In this document: piece after piece, positions 61,526 through 64,000 of the stretch
Layout: each line of letters starts with the position of its first letter
Numbering within the stretch: position 1 is the stretch's first letter
Assembly: GCA_903832055.1 (NCBI GenBank)
Contig: CAILAC010000002.1
Coordinates: 62,001-126,000 of the forward strand
Origin: an uncultured Acidobacteriota bacterium
Lineage (GTDB): Bacteria > Acidobacteriota > Terriglobia > Terriglobales > Acidobacteriaceae
Length of the DNA: 64,000 nt
Direction of reading: 5' to 3'
The notes under the pieces: model-generated
What the model was told of the DNA's origin: nothing
Database searches by the model: none
Seen by the model: the letters and a program-made list of their open reading frames with translations, nothing else
Position numbers and translations under genes: made by a program

Positions 61526-63028
61526 TTGCTGAATCTGACGCAGCGATTGACGGTAGGTTGCACGCTGCTGGTGGTGATTTCTCTGGCTCTTGCGGTCTGG
61601 GTGCACAGGGAACTGGTGCCAGCGGGGGCCGCTAGAGGAAATGCGCCGCTGATACTATGGCTGCTTTCCGGGTCAGTGATTCTGGTTGCGACGGCCACGC
61701 TGGTCTTTGTACTGCGGCCGATTCAACAGCTTTCGCGCGACGTGCGGCGTATTTCTTCCGGGGATTTTGCGCATCGGACGGAGTGGGGAAGCGCCGGGAC
61801 ACGTAATGACAGCTTTGGGACCATTGCCAGCGAAATGAACCGGCTGGCGGTGCAGCTGCGGGAGCTTCGAGAGACCGAAGCGGGGCGGCGGCAGATGGAG
61901 TTTCAGCTCTCAGACGCGGTGCTGCAGTCGATTTTCGAACCCATCATCGTGACTGACAGTAAAGGGCACGTGTTGAAAGTGAACCAGGCGGCGGTGGAGG
62001 TGCTTGGGGGCGCAGCGAAGCCGAGCGGAGCTGATACAGAGACGATGAAGCCGTCTGCGGCCGAGCCAATGGATCATTTGGACCGGATGGCGCTGATCAA
62101 AATGGCGAATACACCCAGCGGAAATCGGATTCTGGAGGCGATTCGCAATGCGGTACAGATGCAGCGGGCGACTGCTACAGAAGATGAAGCGGCGCTGCTT
62201 CCGATGCGTATCGGTGACAATGAGCGGAGCTTTCGCTTGAGGACCACACCGATGCGGGACTCGGAAGGCCGGCTGCTGGGCACGGTGACAACGCTTGAAG
62301 ATGTAACCAGTTTGCAGAAGATTGACCGATTCAAGACGCAGTTCATCGGAGTGGCATCCAGCAAACTGCGCAATCCCCTGTTGCACCTGCGGCGCGGGCT
62401 GTATGCGCTGGGCATGGGCTTTGCCGGAGACCTGCGCCCCTTGCAACTGGAATTGATTACGGCGGCGAGCCACGAGGCGCAGAAACTGGATGACCTGATG
62501 GCCGACCTGATCGAAGTAGCCGAGCTTGACTCTGGCAAGCGTGAGCCGCAACTGGAAAAGCTGCGCCCTTATGATGAGCTGGTGCAGGCGCGGAATCGCG
62601 TCACAGACGATGCGGTGAACAAGGGCATCCGGCTGGAAGTAAAGGCGTTTGCCGACCTCTCCCACATCCAGGCTGACCGGCGTGCAGTGCGGACGATTCT
62701 GGATAATCTGCTGAGCAATGCAGTGCGCTTTACGCCCGAGGGCGGTGAAGTGACGCTGGAGGCGGAGGAACGGAAGAAGTTCATCCAATTTACGGTGCGC
62801 GACACGGGCAAAGGGATTCCAGCGGAGCGATTGGGAACGATTTTCGATCGTTTCAACGCTTTTTCTGACGGGGGAACAGGGCTTGGGCTGGCGCTGGTGC
62901 GGCGGCTGGTCGAGTCGCATGGAGGTCAAATCTCTGTTGAGAGCCGCCTGGGCAATGGGACAACCTTCCGTTTCACGCTGCCCGTAGCGGCGGTGGAAGC
63001 GACGCGGCATCCGGTTGAGGTGGGCTGA
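61526..63028 (+). CDS. HAMP-PAS sensor with kinase-like ATPase domain lacking the H-box histidine
   Basis: The 500-aa product has two membrane helices (about 10-25 and 42-64), HAMP (65-115), a PAS-like domain (125-265), a HisKA-like helix pair, and an HATPase domain with N-box (NLLSNAVRF), G1 (DTGKGIP) and G2 (GTGLGLA). The H-box reads VASSKLRNP (S279 where His is expected), so classical autophosphorylation is unlikely. TTG 61526 follows GGAGG. It ends 2 bp before kdpD. Confidence 0.85.
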   Translation: MLNLTQRLTVGCTLLVVISLALAVWVHRELVPAGAARGNAPLILWLLSGSVILVATATLVFVLRPIQQLSRDVRRISSGDFAHRTEWGSAGTRNDSFGTIASEMNRLAVQLRELRETEAGRRQMEFQLSDAVLQSIFEPIIVTDSKGHVLKVNQAAVEVLGGAAKPSGADTETMKPSAAEPMDHLDRMALIKMANTPSGNRILEAIRNAVQMQRATATEDEAALLPMRIGDNERSFRLRTTPMRDSEGRLLGTVTTLEDVTSLQKIDRFKTQFIGVASSKLRNPLLHLRRGLYALGMGFAGDLRPLQLELITAASHEAQKLDDLMADLIEVAELDSGKREPQLEKLRPYDELVQARNRVTDDAVNKGIRLEVKAFADLSHIQADRRAVRTILDNLLSNAVRFTPEGGEVTLEAEERKKFIQFTVRDTGKGIPAERLGTIFDRFNAFSDGGTGLGLALVRRLVESHGGQISVESRLGNGTTFRFTLPVAAVEATRHPVEVG

Positions 63029-63030
63029 GC

Positions 63031-64000
63031 ATGGCCGAGATCAAGCTCGAAGAAGTCAGGGAACGCGTCGCAGAACCGGCACGGCTGCGCATCTACATTG
63101 GCGCGGCTCCGGGCGTGGGCAAGACATTTCACATGCTCAATGATGCTCATTTGCTGCGCACGCAGGGCGTCGACATTGTGATCGGCCTGGTCGAGACACA
63201 TGGCCGGGCAGAAACTGCGGCGCAGGTTCGCGATCTGGAAGTGATTCCGCAGCGCGTGATTCCCTACCGGTCAGTTGAGCTGAAAGAGATGGATGTCGAC
63301 GCCATCCTTGAGCGACATCCCCATACGGTCGTGGTGGACGAGCTTGCGCATACCAACGTGCCGGGCAGCAAGAACCGCAAACGCTACGAGGATGTACTGG
63401 AACTGCTGGATGCCGGGATCAATGTGCTGACGGCAGTGAACATCCAGCATCTGGAAACGCTCAATGATGCAGTTGCGCGGTCGGCGAACACGACGATTCG
63501 CGAAACGGTGCCAGACAGCATTCTCAAGCGCGCCGATGAAGTGGTGAACGTAGACGTAACCGTGGATGAACTGCGAGGACGGCTGCGGCAGGGCAAGATC
63601 TATGCGTCTGAGAAAGTGGAGCAATCACTGGCCAACTTCTTTCGCAAGGGCAACCTGAATATGCTTCGCGAGCTGGCGCTGCGCACCACGGCGGAACAGG
63701 TAGGCAGCCGTGCGGCGGAGTATCGTCGCAACCAGGGCCTGGAGCAGGCACCAATCCCGGAGAAGGTAATGGTTTGCCTCTCAACCCGGCCGGGGACGGA
63801 AAAGCTGGTACGCGTGGGCGCACGCGTGGCGGGACGACTCGCGACCAACTGGTATGCGGTGTATGTTGAGAGGCCGGATGAGGACAAGGGCCATGCTGAC
63901 CCGGAGGGATATCAGCGGCTGCAGGATTCACAGAAGATGGCCCGTGACCTCGGCGCGCAGGTGATTACGCTGAAAGACAAGAACGTTGCCGATGCTCTCA
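63031..64000 (+). CDS. kdpD: KdpD sensor protein, N-terminal part (runs off window)
   Basis: The visible 323 residues comprise the KdpD N-terminal domain with Walker A GAAPGVGKT, Walker B VVVDELAHTN, 'NRKRYEDVLELL', and the start of a universal-stress-like domain (from about 245). GAGGTGGG precedes ATG 63031. KdpD senses K+ limitation and works with KdpE. Whether a transmembrane and kinase half follow cannot be seen. It may work with the upstream His-less kinase, but this is conjecture. Confidence 0.93.
   Translation, partial: MAEIKLEEVRERVAEPARLRIYIGAAPGVGKTFHMLNDAHLLRTQGVDIVIGLVETHGRAETAAQVRDLEVIPQRVIPYRSVELKEMDVDAILERHPHTVVVDELAHTNVPGSKNRKRYEDVLELLDAGINVLTAVNIQHLETLNDAVARSANTTIRETVPDSILKRADEVVNVDVTVDELRGRLRQGKIYASEKVEQSLANFFRKGNLNMLRELALRTTAEQVGSRAAEYRRNQGLEQAPIPEKVMVCLSTRPGTEKLVRVGARVAGRLATNWYAVYVERPDEDKGHADPEGYQRLQDSQKMARDLGAQVITLKDKNVADAL

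Overview
The window looks like a chromosome segment of a Gram-negative, flagellated heterotroph, most likely an acidobacterium of the Terriglobia/Acidobacteriaceae type. The hints are: a cluster of secreted plant-polysaccharide enzymes (two GH51, GH31, several CE1-like esterases), a DUF1080 3-keto-glycoside hydrolase, a CcmH with a CxCxC motif, a fused LptF/LptG permease, and a dispersed GC-rich stem-loop repeat ending in 'TGGGGCACCC'. This placement is inference from gene content; no rRNA or tRNA gene was found.

Region 1 (1-14,980) is carbohydrate catabolism. A 3-keto-glycoside operon (Gfo/Idh/MocA oxidoreductase, DUF1080 hydrolase, mutarotase-like protein) is followed by a c-type cytochrome and a LacI regulator. 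A minus-strand operon then encodes two GH51 arabinofuranosidases, a two-catalytic-domain esterase and a further esterase, with a LysR regulator upstream and a divergent esterase beyond it. The same inverted repeat (ATCGA-N5-TCGAT) lies in front of lysR and in front of the GH51 operon.

Region 2 (14,980-33,200) mixes housekeeping and accessory DNA. Two decapitated RHS-tip modules, each with an ATGA-overlapping downstream gene (putative toxin/immunity pairs), lie next to dispersed repeats. Between them are an RcnR/CsoR-type repressor with two tandem operators divergent from an outer-membrane protein, FtsB, phosphohexomutase, BioY, an MqnD-like enzyme, a porin/PBP-like/chemoreceptor operon, a degenerate GGDEF protein, and a CopZ/CopA copper pair.

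Region 3 (33,200-43,000) holds a single-chain LptF-LptG fusion, a Met-rich secreted protein, a GH31 alpha-glucosidase, PdxH, MsrB and an ABC exporter. Region 4 (42,890-48,500) is a flagellar block: fliS, fliD and fliC on the minus strand with a sigma28 promoter for fliC, then flbD, motA and motB on the plus strand.

Region 5 (48,500-64,000) has a TumE/TumA-like toxin-antitoxin pair, UvrB, a receiver lacking its phospho-acceptor Asp, a CcmF/CcmH/CcmI-like cytochrome-maturation cluster, a ZIP transporter, a GT2 glycosyltransferase with a polytopic partner, and at the right edge a histidine-kinase-like protein lacking the H-box histidine, immediately followed by a KdpD that runs off the window.
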